NCBI GenBank assembly: GCA_963995525.1
Contig: CAXEFP010000012.1
Span: forward strand, 682,001 to 746,000
Direction: 5' to 3'
From: Escarpia spicata
Taxonomy: Eukaryota > Annelida > Polychaeta > Sabellida > Siboglinidae
DNA: 64,000 nucleotides
Below are positions 25,109 to 38,800 of the stretch, piece after piece. The position numbers and the translations under genes were made by a program. A model generated the notes under the pieces. That model searched no databases. It worked only from the letters and a program-made list of their open reading frames with translations, and was not told where the DNA came from. Each line of letters opens with the position of its first letter. The stretch's first letter is position 1.

Positions 25109-25434
25109 ACATGCAAAACATCTATTTGGGGTAAGACCACATTATGGATCCTTCCGCCGAAAAAAGTGCACTACAAATACCGTTTTGCTGTGATATGCAT
25201 TAATTATTTTCGAACACTTTGATATGGGACATGTTTGTCTCGTGAGTACTGAAGGTACTTCTGCTTTAGACAAGAAAAAACTTCAAATGGGGATGAGTTT
25301 TCACACCTATAACTTACGTAATATGTTCTTGTAACTTACGTGACGGGGATAAAACGGTAACATGCATTCCCATTTGGGGTTAATCTAGTTATGTGTGTAG
25401 CTTGATATCAATCTAGCCTTCGTGAAGATTTGTA
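25109..25434 (+). repeat. Subtype E reference monomer (first appearance)
   Basis: Diagnostic bases are T37 (ACATTATGG), A98 (ATTAATTATTTTCG), T115, G146, T152 (GTACTTCTGC) and GAAAAAACTTC near 166-176. Nine copies start at 25109, 26413, 28043, 29021, 30977, 31955, 34889, 35867 and 38475, and a mosaic at 38149 has the E-type T-run. A sub-variant with A63 (GCAATAC) occurs at 28043, 30977 and 34889. E is confined to 25.1-38.8 kb, where it takes the place of D or B after C. Confidence 0.9.
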
Positions 25435-28400
25435 ACATGCAAAACATCTATTTGGGGTAAGACCACATTAAGGATCCTTCCGCCGAAAAAAGTGCACTAC
25501 AAATACCGTTTTGCTGTGATATGCATTAATTTTTTTCGAACATTTTGACATGGGACATGTTTGTCTCGTGAGTACTGAATGTACTGCTGCTTTAGACAAG
25601 ATAAAACATCAAATGGGGATGAGTTTTCACACCTATAACTTACGTAATATGTTCTTGTAACTTACGTGACGGGGATAAAACGGTAACATGCATTCCCATT
25701 TGGGGTTAATCTAGTTATGTGTGTAGCTTGATATCAATCTAGCCTTCGTGAAGATTTGTAACATGCAAAACATCTATTTGGGGTAAGACCACAGTAATGA
25801 TCCTTCCGCCGAAAAAAGTGCACTACAAATACCGTTTTGCTGTGATATGCATTAATTTTTTTCGAACATTTTGACATGGGACATGTTTGTCTCGTGAGTA
25901 CTGAATGTACTGCTGCTTTAGACAAGATAAAACATCAAATGGGGATGAGTTTTCACACCTATAACTTACGTAATATGTTCTTGTAACTTACGTGACGGGG
26001 ATAAAACGGTAACATGCATTCCCATTTGGGGTTAATCTAGTTATGTGTGTAGCTTGATATCAATCTAGCCTTCGTGAAGATTTGTAACATGCAAATCATC
26101 TATTTGGGATAAGACCACATTAAGGATCCTTCCGCCGAAAAAAGTGCACTACAAATACCGTTTTGCTGTGATATGCATTAATTTTTTTCGAACACTTTGA
26201 CATGGGACATGTTTGTCTCGTGAGTACTGAATGTACTGCTGCTTTAGATAAGAAAAAACTTCAAATGGGGATTAGTTTTCACACCTATAACTTACGTAAT
26301 ATGTTCTTGTAACTTACGTGACGGAGATAGAACGGTAACATGCATTCCCATTTGTGATTAATCTAGATATGTGTGTAGCTTGATATCAATCTAGCCTTCG
26401 TGAAGATTTGTAACATGCAAAACATCTATTTGGGGTAAGACCACATTATGGATCCTTCCGCCGAAAAAAGTGCACTACAAATACCGTTTTGCTGTGATAT
26501 GCATTAATTATTTTCGAACACTTTGATATGGGACATGTTTGTCTCGTGAGTACTGAAGGTACTTCTGCTTTAGACAAGAAAAAACTTCAAATGGGGATGA
26601 GTTTTCACACCTATAACTTACGTAATATGTTCTTGTAACTTACGTGACGGGGATAAAACGGTAACATGCATTCCCATTTGGGGTTAATCTAGTTATGTGT
26701 GTAGCTTGATATCAATCTAGCCTTCGTGAAGATTTGTAACATGCAAAACATCTATTTGGGGTAAGACCACAGTAAGGATCCTTCCGCCGAAAAAAGTGCA
26801 CTACAAATACCGTTTTGCTGTGATATGCATTAATTTTTTTCGAACATTTTGACATGGGACATGTTTGTCTCGTGAGTACTGAATGTACTGCTGCTTTAGA
26901 CAAGATAAAACATCAAATGGGGATGAGTTTTCACACCTATAACTTACGTAATATGTTCTTGTAACTTACGTGACGGGGATAAAACGGTAACATGCATTCC
27001 CATTTGGGGTTAATCTAGTTATGTGTGTAGCTTGATATCAATCTAGCCTTCGTGAAGATTTGTAACATGCAAATCATCTATTTGGGATAAGACCACATTA
27101 AGGATCCTTCCGCCGAAAAAAGTGCACTACAAATACCGTTTTGCTGTGATATGCATTAATTTTTTTCGAACACTTTGACATGGGACATGTTTGTCTCGTG
27201 AGTACTGAATGTACTGCTGCTTTAGATAAGAAAAAACTTCAAATGGGGATTAGTTTTCACACCTATAACTTACGTAATATGTTCTTGTAACTTACGTGAC
27301 GGAGATAGAACGGTAACATGCATTCCCATTTGTGATTAATCTAGTTATGTGTGTAGCTTGATATCAATCTAGCCTTCGTGAAGATTTGTAACATGCATAA
27401 CATCTATTTGGGGTAAGACCACATTAAAGATCCTTCCGCCGAAAAAAGTGCACTACAAATACCGTTTTGCTGTGATATGCATTAATTTTTTTCGAACACT
27501 TTGAAATGGGACATGTTTGTCTCGTGAGTACTGAAGGTACTGCTGCTTTAGACAAGAAAAAACTTCAAATGGGGATGAGTTTTCACACCTATAACTTACG
27601 TAATATGTTCTTGTAACTTACGTGACGGGGATAAAACGGTAACATGCATTCCCATTTGGGGTTAATCTAGTTATGTGTGTAGCTTGATATCAATCTAGCC
27701 TTCGTGAAGATTTGTAACATGCAAATCATCTATTTGGGATAAGACCACATTAAGGATCCTTCCGCCGAAAAAAGTGCACTACAAATACCGTTTTGCTGTG
27801 ATATGCATTAATTTTTTTCGAACACTTTGACATGGGACATGTTTGTCTCGTGAGTACTGAAGGTACTGCTGCTTTAGATAAGAAAAAACTTCAAATGGGG
27901 ATTAGTTTTCACACCTATAACTTACGTAATATGTTCTTGTAACTTACGTGACGGAGATAGAACGGTAACATGCATTCCCATTTGTGATTAATCTAGTTAT
28001 GTGTGTAGCTTGATATCAATCTAGCCTTCGTGAAGATTTGTAACATGCAAAACATCTATTTGGGGTAAGACCACATTATGGATCCTTCCGCCGAAAAAAG
28101 TGCAATACAGATACCGTTTTGCTGTGATATGCATTAATTATTTTCGAACACTTTGATATGGGACATGTTTGTCTCGTGAGTACTGAAGGTACTTCTGCTT
28201 TAGACAAGAAAAAACTTCAAATGGGGATGAGTTTTCACACCTATAACTTACGTAATATGTTCTTGTAACTTACGTGACGGGGATAAAACGGTAACATGCA
28301 TTCCCATTTGGGGTTAATCTAGTTATGTGTGTAGCTTGATATCAATCTAGCCTTCGTGAAGATTTGTAACATGCAAAACATCTATTTGGGGTAAGACCAC

Positions 28401-29998
28401 AGTAATGATCCTTCCGCCGAAAAAAGTGCACTACAAATACCGTTTTGCTGTGATATGCATTAATTTTTTTCGAACATTTTGACATGGGACATGTTTGTCT
28501 CGTGAGTACTGAATGTACTGCTGCTTTAGACAAGATAAAACATCAAATGGGGATGAGTTTTCACACCTATAACTTACGTAATATGTTCTTGTAACTTACG
28601 TGACGGGGATAAAACGGTAACATGCATTCCCATTTGGGGTTAATCTAGTTATGTGTGTAGCTTGATATCAATCTAGCCTTCGTGAAGATTTGTAACATGC
28701 AAATCATCTATTTGGGATAAGACCACATTAAGGATCCTTCCGCCGAAAAAAGTGCACTACAAATACCGTTTTGCTGTGATATGCATTAATTTTTTTCGAA
28801 CACTTTGACATGGGACATGTTTGTCTCGTGAGTACTGAATGTACTGCTGCTTTAGATAAGAAAAAACTTCAAATGGGGATTAGTTTTCACACCTATAACT
28901 TACGTAATATGTTCTTGTAACTTACGTGACGGAGATAGAACGGTAACATGCATTCCCATTTGTGATTAATCTAGTTATGTGTGTAGCTTGATATCAATCT
29001 AGCCTTCGTGAAGATTTGTAACATGCAAAACATCTATTTGGGGTAAGACCACATTATGGATCCTTCCGCCGAAAAAAGTGCACTACAAATACCGTTTTGC
29101 TGTGATATGCATTAATTATTTTCGAACACTTTGATATGGGACATGTTTGTCTCGTGAGTACTGAAGGTACTTCTGCTTTAGACAAGAAAAAACTTCAAAT
29201 GGGGATGAGTTTTCACACCTATAACTTACGTAATATGTTCTTGTAACTTACGTGACGGGGATAAAACGGTAACATGCATTCCCATTTGGGGTTAATCTAG
29301 TTATGTGTGTAGCTTGATATCAATCTAGCCTTCGTGAAGATTTGTAACATGCAAAACATCTATTTGGGGTAAGACCACAGTAAGGATCCTTCCGCCGAAA
29401 AAAGTGCACTACAAATACCGTTTTGCTGTGATATGCATTAATTTTTTTCGAACATTTTGACATGGGACATGTTTGTCTCGTGAGTACTGAATGTACTGCT
29501 GCTTTAGACAAGATAAAACATCAAATGGGGATGAGTTTTCACACCTATAACTTACGTAATATGTTCTTGTAACTTACGTGACGGGGATAAAACGGTAACA
29601 TGCATTCCCATTTGGGGTTAATCTAGTTATGTGTGTAGCTTGATATCAATCTAGCCTTCGTGAAGATTTGTAACATGCAAAACATCTATTTGGGGTAAGA
29701 CCACAGTAAGGATCCTTCCGCCGAAAAAAGTGCACTACAAATACCGTTTTGCTGTGATATGCATTAATTTTTTTCGAACATTTTGACATGGGACATGTTT
29801 GTCTCGTGAGTACTGAATGTACTGCTGCTTTAGACAAGATAAAACATCAAATGGGGATGAGTTTTCACACCTATAACTTACGTAATATGTTCTTGTAACT
29901 TACGTGACGGGGATAAAACGGTAACATGCATTCCCATTTGGGGTTAATCTAGTTATGTGTGTAGCTTGATATCAATCTAGCCTTCGTGAAGATTTGTA
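25109..29998 (+). repeat. E-containing block: A-C-E trimers
   Basis: Order: E (25109), At (25435), A+ (25761), C (26087), E (26413), A (26739), C (27065), D (27391), C' (27717, C with GAAGGT), E (28043), A+ (28369), C (28695), E (29021), A (29347), A (29673). The basic unit is C-E-A (978 bp), with D-C' insertions. D-C'-E-A+-C-E-A at 27391-29672 recurs at 30325-32606, offset 2934 bp (9 units). Confidence 0.9.
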
Positions 29999-32900
29999 AC
30001 ATGCAAATCATCTATTTGGGATAAGACCACATTAAGGATCCTTCCGCCGAAAAAAGTGCACTACAAATACCGTTTTGCTGTGATATGCAGTAATTTTTTT
30101 CGAACACTTTGACATGGGACATGTTTGTCTCGTGAGTACTGAATGTACTGCTGCTTTAGATAAGAAAAAACTTCAAATGGGGATTAGTTTTCACACCTAT
30201 AACTTACGTAATATGTTCTTGTAACTTACGTGACGGAGATAGAACGGTAACATGCATTCCCATTTGTGATTAATCTAGTTATGTGTGTAGCTTGATATCA
30301 ATCTAGCCTTCGTGAAGATTTGTAACATGCATAACATCTATTTGGGGTAAGACCACATTAAAGATCCTTCCGCCGAAAAAAGTGCACTACAAATACCGTT
30401 TTGCTGTGATATGCATTAATTTTTTTCGAACACTTTGATATGGGACATGTTTGTCTCGTGAGTACTGAAGGTACTGCTGCTTTAGACAAGAAAAAACTTC
30501 AAATGGGGATGAGTTTTCACACCTATAACTTACGTAATATGTTCTTGTAACTTACGTGACGGGGATAAAACGGTAACATGCATTCCCATTTGGGGTTAAT
30601 CTAGTTATGTGTGTAGCTTGATATCAATCTAGCCTTCGTGAAGATTTGTAACATGCAAATCATCTATTTGGGATAAGACCACATTAAGGATCCTTCCGCC
30701 GAAAAAAGTGCACTACAAATACCGTTTTGCTGTGATATGCATTAATTTTTTTCGAACACTTTGACATGGGACATGTTTGTCTCGTGAGTACTGAAGGTAC
30801 TGCTGCTTTAGATAAGAAAAAACTTCAAATGGGGATTAGTTTTCACACCTATAACTTACGTAATATGTTCTTGTAACTTACGTGACGGAGATAGAACGGT
30901 AACATGCATTCCCATTTGTGATTAATCTAGTTATGTGTGTAGCTTGATATCAATCTAGCCTTCGTGAAGATTTGTAACATGCAAAACATCTATTTGGGGT
31001 AAGACCACATTATGGATCCTTCCGCCGAAAAAAGTGCAATACAAATACCGTTTTGCTGTGATATGCATTAATTATTTTCGAACACTTTGATATGGGACAT
31101 GTTTGTCTCGTGAGTACTGAAGGTACTTCTGCTTTAGACAAGAAAAAACTTCAAATGGGGATGAGTTTTCACACCTATAACTTACGTAATATGTTCTTGT
31201 AACTTACGTGACGGGGATAAAACGGTAACATGCATTCCCATTTGGGGTTAATCTAGTTATGTGTGTAGCTTGATATCAATCTAGCCTTCGTGAAGATTTG
31301 TAACATGCAAAACATCTATTTGGGGTAAGACCACAGTAATGATCCTTCCGCCGAAAAAAGTGCACTACAAATACCGTTTTGCTGTGATATGCATTAATTT
31401 TTTTCGAACATTTTGACATGGGACATGTTTGTCTCGTGAGTACTGAATGTACTGCTGCTTTAGACAAGATAAAACATCAAATGGGGATGAGTTTTCACAC
31501 CTATAACTTACGTACTATGTTCTTGTAACTTACGTGACGGGGATAAAACGGTAACATGCATTCCCATTTGGGGTTAATCTAGTTATGTGTGTAGCTTGAT
31601 ATCAATCTAGCCTTCGTGAAGATTTGTAACATGCAAATCATCTATTTGGGATAAGACCACATTAAGGATCCTTCCGCCGAAAAAAGTGCACTACAAATAC
31701 CGTTTTGCTGTGATATGCATTAATTTTTTTCGAACACTTTGACATGGGACATGTTTGTCTCGTGAGTACTGAATGTACTGCTGCTTTAGATAAGAAAAAA
31801 CTTCAAATGGGGATTAGTTTTCACACCTATAACTTACGTAATATGTTCTTGTAACTTACGTGACGGAGATAGAACGGTAACATGCATTCCCATTTGTGAT
31901 TAATCTAGTTATGTGTGTAGCTTGATATCAATCTAGCCTTCGTGAAGATTTGTAACATGCAAAACATCTATTTGGGGTAAGACCACATTATGGATCCTTC
32001 CGCCGAAAAAAGTGCACTACAAATACCGTTTTGCTGTGATATGCATTAATTATTTTCGAACACTTTGATATGGGACATGTTTGTCTCGTGAGTACTGAAG
32101 GTACTTCTGCTTTAGACAAGAAAAAACTTCAAATGGGGATGAGTTTTCACACCTATAACTTACGTAATATGTTCTTGTAACTTACGTGACGGGGATAAAA
32201 CGGTAACATGCATTCCCATTTGGGGTTAATCTAGTTATGTGTGTAGCTTGATATCAATCTAGCCTTCGTGAAGATTTGTAACATGCAAAACATCTATTTG
32301 GGGTAAGACCACAGTAAGGATCCTTCCGCCGAAAAAAGTGCACTACAAATACCGTTTTGCTGTGATATGCATTAATTTTTTTCGAACATTTTGACATGGG
32401 ACATGTTTGTCTCGTGAGTACTGAATGTACTGCTGCTTTAGACAAGATAAAACATCAAATGGGGATGAGTTTTCACACCTATAACTTACGTAATATGTTC
32501 TTGTAACTTACGTGACGGGGATAAAACGGTAACATGCATTCCCATTTGGGGTTAATCTAGTTATGTGTGTAGCTTGATATCAATCTAGCCTTCGTGAAGA
32601 TTTGTAACATGCAAATCATCTATTTGGGATAAGACCACATTAAGGATCCTTCCGCCGAAAAAAGTGCACTACAAATACCGTTTTGCTGTGATATGCATTA
32701 ATTTTTTTCGAACACTTTGACATGGGACATGTTTGTCTCGTGAGTACTGAATGTACTGCTGCTTTAGATAAGAAAAAACTTCAAATGGGGATTAGTTTTC
32801 ACACCTATAACTTACGTAATATGTTCTTGTAACTTACGTGACGGAGATAGAACGGTAACATGCATTCCCATTTGTGATTAATCTAGTTATGTGTGTAGCT

Positions 32901-33910
32901 TGATATCAATCTAGCCTTCGTGAAGATTTGTAACATGCATAACATCTATTTGGGGTAAGACCACATTAAAGATCCTTCCGCCGAAAAAAGTGCACTACAA
33001 ATACCGTTTTGCTGTGATATGCATTAATTTTTTTCGAACACTTTGATATGGGACATGTTTGTCTCGTGAGTACTGAAGGTACTGCTGCTTTAGAAAAGAA
33101 AAAACTTCAAATGGGGATGAGTTTTCACACCTATAACTTACGTAATATGTTCTTGTAACTTACGTGACGGGGATAAAACGGTAACATGCATTCCCATTTG
33201 GGGTTAATCTAGTTATGTGTGTAGCTTGATATCAATCTAGCCTTCGTGAAGATTTGTAACATGCAAAACATCTATTTGGGGTAAGACCACAGTAAGGATC
33301 CTTCCGCCGAAAAAAGTGCACTACAAATACCGTTTTGCTGTGATATGCATTAATTTTTTTCGAACATTTTGACATGGGACATGTTTGTCTCGTGAGTACT
33401 GAATGTACTGCTGCTTTAGACAAGATAAAACATCAAATGGGGATGAGTTTTCACACCTATAACTTACGTAATATGTTCTTGTAACTTACGTGACGGGGAT
33501 AAAACGGTAACATGCATTCCCATTTGGGGTTAATCTAGTTATGTGTGTAGCTTGATATCAATCTAGCCTTCGTGAAGATTTGTAACATGCAAAACATCTA
33601 TTTGGGGTAAGACCACATTAAATATCTTTCCGCCGAAAAAAGTGCACTACAAATACCGTTTTGCTGTGATATGCATTAATTTTTTTCGAACATTTTGACA
33701 TGGGACATGTTTGTCTCGTGAGTACTGAATGTACTGCTGCTTTAGACAAGATAAAACATCAAATGGGGATGAGTTTTCACACCTATAACTTACGTAATAT
33801 GTTCTTGTAACTTACGTGACGGGGATAAAACGGTAACATGCATTCCCATTTGGGGTTAATCTAGTTATGTGTGTAGCTTGATATCAATCTAGCCTTCGTG
33901 AAGATTTGTA
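29999..33910 (+). repeat. Dodecamer HOR, copy 1 (3912 bp)
   Basis: Order: C with ATGCAGTAATT (29999), D (30325), C' (30651), E with GCAATAC (30977), A+ with ACGTACTATG (31303), C (31629), E (31955), A (32281), C (32607), D with TTTAGAAAAG (32933), A (33259), B/A hybrid (33585). The private markers recur at +3912 bp in copy 2. The last unit is the exchange junction. Confidence 0.93.
33585..33910 (+). repeat. Hybrid junction monomer (B head, A body)
   Basis: Positions 1-43 match the B monomer at 37497, including its T43 (ATATCTTTCC). From position 63 on it matches an A monomer such as the one at 29673 (C63, T109, C115, T146, ATAAAACATC). This is what unequal exchange between the 29673-type A and the 37497-type B would leave between the two dodecamer copies. 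The switch lies between 33627 and 33647. Confidence 0.88.
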
Positions 33911-36900
33911 ACATGCAAATCATCTATTTGGGATAAGACCACATTAAGGATCCTTCCGCCGAAAAAAGTGCACTACAAATACCGTTTTGCTGTGATATGC
34001 AGTAATTTTTTTCGAACACTTTGACATGGGACATGTTTGTCTCGTGAGTACTGAATGTACTGCTGCTTTAGATAAGAAAAAACTTCAAATGGGGATTAGT
34101 TTTCACACCTATAACTTACGTAATATGTTCTTGTAACTTACGTGACGGAGATAGAACGGTAACATGCATTCCCATTTGTGATTAATCTAGTTATGTGTGT
34201 AGCTTGATATCAATCTAGCCTTCGTGAAGATTTGTAACATGCATAACATCTATTTGGGGTAAGACCACATTAAAGATCCTTCCGCCGAAAAAAGTGCACT
34301 ACAAATACCGTTTTGCTGTGATATGCATTAATTTTTTTCGAACACTTTGATATGGGACATGTTTGTCTCGTGAGTACTGAAGGTACTGCTGCTTTAGACA
34401 AGAAAAAACTTCAAATGGGGATGAGTTTTCACACCTATAACTTACGTAATATGTTCTTGTAACTTACGTGACGGGGATAAAACGGTAACATGCATTCCCA
34501 TTTGGGGTTAATCTAGTTATGTGTGTAGCTTGATATCAATCTAGCCTTCGTGAAGATTTGTAACATGCAAATCATCTATTTGGGATAAGACCACATTAAG
34601 GATCCTTCCGCCGAAAAAAGTGCACTACAAATACCGTTTTGCTGTGATATGCATTAATTTTTTTCGAACACTTTGACATGGGACATGTTTGTCTCGTGAG
34701 TACTGAAGGTACTGCTGCTTTAGATAAGAAAAAACTTCAAATGGGGATTAGTTTTCACACCTATAACTTACGTAATATGTTCTTGTAACTTACGTGACGG
34801 AGATAGAACGGTAACATGCATTCCCATTTGTGATTAATCTAGTTATGTGTGTAGCTTGATATCAATCTAGCCTTCGTGAAGATTTGTAACATGCAAAACA
34901 TCTATTTGGGGTAAGACCACATTATGGATCCTTCCGCCGAAAAAAGTGCAATACAAATACCGTTTTGCTGTGATATGCATTAATTATTTTCGAACACTTT
35001 GATATGGGACATGTTTGTCTCGTGAGTACTGAAGGTACTTCTGCTTTAGACAAGAAAAAACTTCAAATGGGGATGAGTTTTCACACCTATAACTTACGTA
35101 ATATGTTCTTGTAACTTACGTGACGGGGATAAAACGGTAACATGCATTCCCATTTGGGGTTAATCTAGTTATGTGTGTAGCTTGATATCAATCTAGCCTT
35201 CGTGAAGATTTGTAACATGCAAAACATCTATTTGGGGTAAGACCACAGTAATGATCCTTCCGCCGAAAAAAGTGCACTACAAATACCGTTTTGCTGTGAT
35301 ATGCATTAATTTTTTTCGAACATTTTGACATGGGACATGTTTGTCTCGTGAGTACTGAATGTACTGCTGCTTTAGACAAGATAAAACATCAAATGGGGAT
35401 GAGTTTTCACACCTATAACTTACGTACTATGTTCTTGTAACTTACGTGACGGGGATAAAACGGTAACATGCATTCCCATTTGGGGTTAATCTAGTTATGT
35501 GTGTAGCTTGATATCAATCTAGCCTTCGTGAAGATTTGTAACATGCAAATCATCTATTTGGGATAAGACCACATTAAGGATCCTTCCGCCGAAAAAAGTG
35601 CACTACAAATACCGTTTTGCTGTGATATGCATTAATTTTTTTCGAACACTTTGACATGGGACATGTTTGTCTCGTGAGTACTGAATGTACTGCTGCTTTA
35701 GATAAGAAAAAACTTCAAATGGGGATTAGTTTTCACACCTATAACTTACGTAATATGTTCTTGTAACTTACGTGACGGAGATAGAACGGTAACATGCATT
35801 CCCATTTGTGATTAATCTAGTTATGTGTGTAGCTTGATATCAATCTAGCCTTCGTGAAGATTTGTAACATGCAAAACATCTATTTGGGGTAAGACCACAT
35901 TATGGATCCTTCCGCCGAAAAAAGTGCACTACAAATACCGTTTTGCTGTGATATGCATTAATTATTTTCGAACACTTTGATATGGGACATGTTTGTCTCG
36001 TGAGTACTGAAGGTACTTCTGCTTTAGACAAGAAAAAACTTCAAATGGGGATGAGTTTTCACACCTATAACTTACGTAATATGTTCTTGTAACTTACGTG
36101 ACGGGGATAAAACGGTAACATGCATTCCCATTTGGGGTTAATCTAGTTATGTGTGTAGCTTGATATCAATCTAGCCTTCGTGAAGATTTGTAACATGCAA
36201 AACATCTATTTGGGGTAAGACCACAGTAAGGATCCTTCCGCCGAAAAAAGTGCACTACAAATACCGTTTTGCTGTGATATGCATTAATTTTTTTCGAACA
36301 TTTTGACATGGGACATGTTTGTCTCGTGAGTACTGAATGTACTGCTGCTTTAGACAAGATAAAACATCAAATGGGGATGAGTTTTCACACCTATAACTTA
36401 CGTAATATGTTCTTGTAACTTACGTGACGGGGATAAAACGGTAACATGCATTCCCATTTGGGGTTAATCTAGTTATGTGTGTAGCTTGATATCAATCTAG
36501 CCTTCGTGAAGATTTGTAACATGCAAATCATCTATTTGGGATAAGACCACATTAAGGATCCTTCCGCCGAAAAAAGTGCACTACAAATACCGTTTTGCTG
36601 TGATATGCATTAATTTTTTTCGAACACTTTGACATGGGACATGTTTGTCTCGTGAGTACTGAATGTACTGCTGCTTTAGATAAGAAAAAACTTCAAATGG
36701 GGATTAGTTTTCACACCTATAACTTACGTAATATGTTCTTGTAACTTACGTGACGGAGATAGAACGGTAACATGCATTCCCATTTGTGATTAATCTAGTT
36801 ATGTGTGTAGCTTGATATCAATCTAGCCTTCGTGAAGATTTGTAACATGCATAACATCTATTTGGGGTAAGACCACATTAAAGATCCTTCCGCCGAAAAA

Positions 36901-37822
36901 AGTGCACTACAAATACCGTTTTGCTGTGATATGCATTAATTTTTTTCGAACACTTTGATATGGGACATGTTTGTCTCGTGAGTACTGAAGGTACTGCTGC
37001 TTTAGAAAAGAAAAAACTTCAAATGGGGATGAGTTTTCACACCTATAACTTACGTAATATGTTCTTGTAACTTACGTGACGGGGATAAAACGGTAACATG
37101 CATTCCCATTTGGGGTTAATCTAGTTATGTGTGTAGCTTGATATCAATCTAGCCTTCGTGAAGATTTGTAACATGCAAAACATCTATTTGGGGTAAGACC
37201 ACAGTAAGGATCCTTCCGCCGAAAAAAGTGCACTACAAATACCGTTTTGCTGTGATATGCATTAATTTTTTTCGAACATTTTGACATGGGACATGTTTGT
37301 CTCGTGAGTACTGAATGTACTGCTGCTTTAGACAAGATAAAACATCAAATGGGGATGAGTTTTCACACCTATAACTTACGTAATATGTTCTTGTAACTTA
37401 CGTGACGGGGATAAAACGGTAACATGCATTCCCATTTGGGGTTAATCTAGTTATGTGTGTAGCTTGATATCAATCTAGCCTTCGTGAAGATTTGTAACAT
37501 GCAAAACATCTATTTGGGGTAAGACCACATTAAATATCTTTCCGCCGAAAAAAGTGCATTACAAATACCGTTTTGCTGTGATATGCATTAATTTTTTTCG
37601 AACACTTTGATATGGGACATGTTTGTCTCGTGAGTACTGAAGGTACTGCTGCTTTAGACAAGAAAAAACTTCAAATGGGGATGAGTTTTCACACCTATAA
37701 CTTACGTAATATGTTCTTGTAACTTACGTGACGGGGATAAAACGGTAACATGCATTCCCATTTGGGGTTAATCTAGTTATGTGTGTAGCTTGATATCAAT
37801 CTAGCCTTCGTGAAGATTTGTA
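33911..37822 (+). repeat. Dodecamer HOR, copy 2 (3912 bp)
   Basis: Units at 33911, 34237, 34563, 34889, 35215, 35541, 35867, 36193, 36519, 36845, 37171 and 37497 match copy 1 in order and private markers (ATGCAGTAATT, GCAATAC, ACGTACTATG, TTTAGAAAAG). The difference is the last unit: here it is a full B with ATATCTTTCC and GCATTAC, while in copy 1 the B head switches to an A body. Confidence 0.93.
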
Positions 37823-38800
37823 ACATGCAAATCATCTATTTGGGATAAGACCACATTAAGGATCCTTCCGCCGAAAAAAGTGCACTACAAATACCGTTTT
37901 GCTGTGATATGCATTAATTTTTTTCGAACACTTTGACATGGGACATGTTTGTCTCGTGAGTACTGAATGTATTGCTGCTTTAGATAAGAAAAAACTTCAA
38001 ATGGGGATTAGTTTTCACACCTATAACTTACGTAATATGTTCTTGTAACTTACGTGACGGAGATAGAACGGTAACATGCATTCCCATTTGTGATTAATCT
38101 AGTTATGTGTGTAGCTTGATATCAATCTAGCCTTCGTGAAGATTTGTAACATGCATAACATCTATTTGGGGTAAGAACACATTAAAGATCCTTCCGCCGA
38201 AAAAAGTGCACTACAAATACCGTTTTGCTGTGATATGCATTAATTATTTTCGAACACTTTGATATGGGACATGTTTGTCTCGTGAGTACTGAATGTACTG
38301 CTGCTTTAGATAAGAAAAAACTTCAAATGGGGATTAGTTTTCACACCTATAACTTACGTAATATGTTCTTGTAACTTACGTGACGGAGATAGAACGGTAA
38401 CATGCATTCCCATTTGTGATTAATCTAGTTATGTGTGTAGCTTGATATCAATCTAGCCTTCGTGAAGATTTGTAACATGCAAAACATCTATTTGGGGTAA
38501 GACCACATTATGGATCCTTCCGCCGAAAAAAGTGCACTACAAATACCGTTTTGCTGTGATATGCATTAATTATTTTCGAACACTTTGATATGGGACATGT
38601 TTGTCTCGTGAGTACTGAAGGTACTTCTGCTTTAGACAAGAAAAAACTTCAAATGGGGATGAGTTTTCACACCTATAACTTACGTAATATGTTCTTGTAA
38701 CTTACGTGACGGGGATAAAACGGTAACATGCATTCCCATTTGGGGTTAATCTAGTTATGTGTGTAGCTTGATATCAATCTAGCCTTCGTGAAGATTTGTA
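37823..38800 (+). repeat. C, triple mosaic, E: exit from the E domain
   Basis: C with GTATTGC (37823), a mosaic (38149) and the last E (38475). The mosaic has a D' head (T8, A29, AAAGATCC), an E-like T-run (A98) with T115, then a C body and tail (T146, T163, T187, A239, T269). It therefore combines three subtypes within 326 bp. Confidence 0.88.

Noticed and set aside
15978..37822. Assembly error as the source of the 3261-bp and 3912-bp duplications
   Set aside because: Not excluded, but the hybrid junction monomer at 33585 and the broken C-D' linkage at 19239 are what biological unequal exchange leaves. Spanning long reads would settle it.
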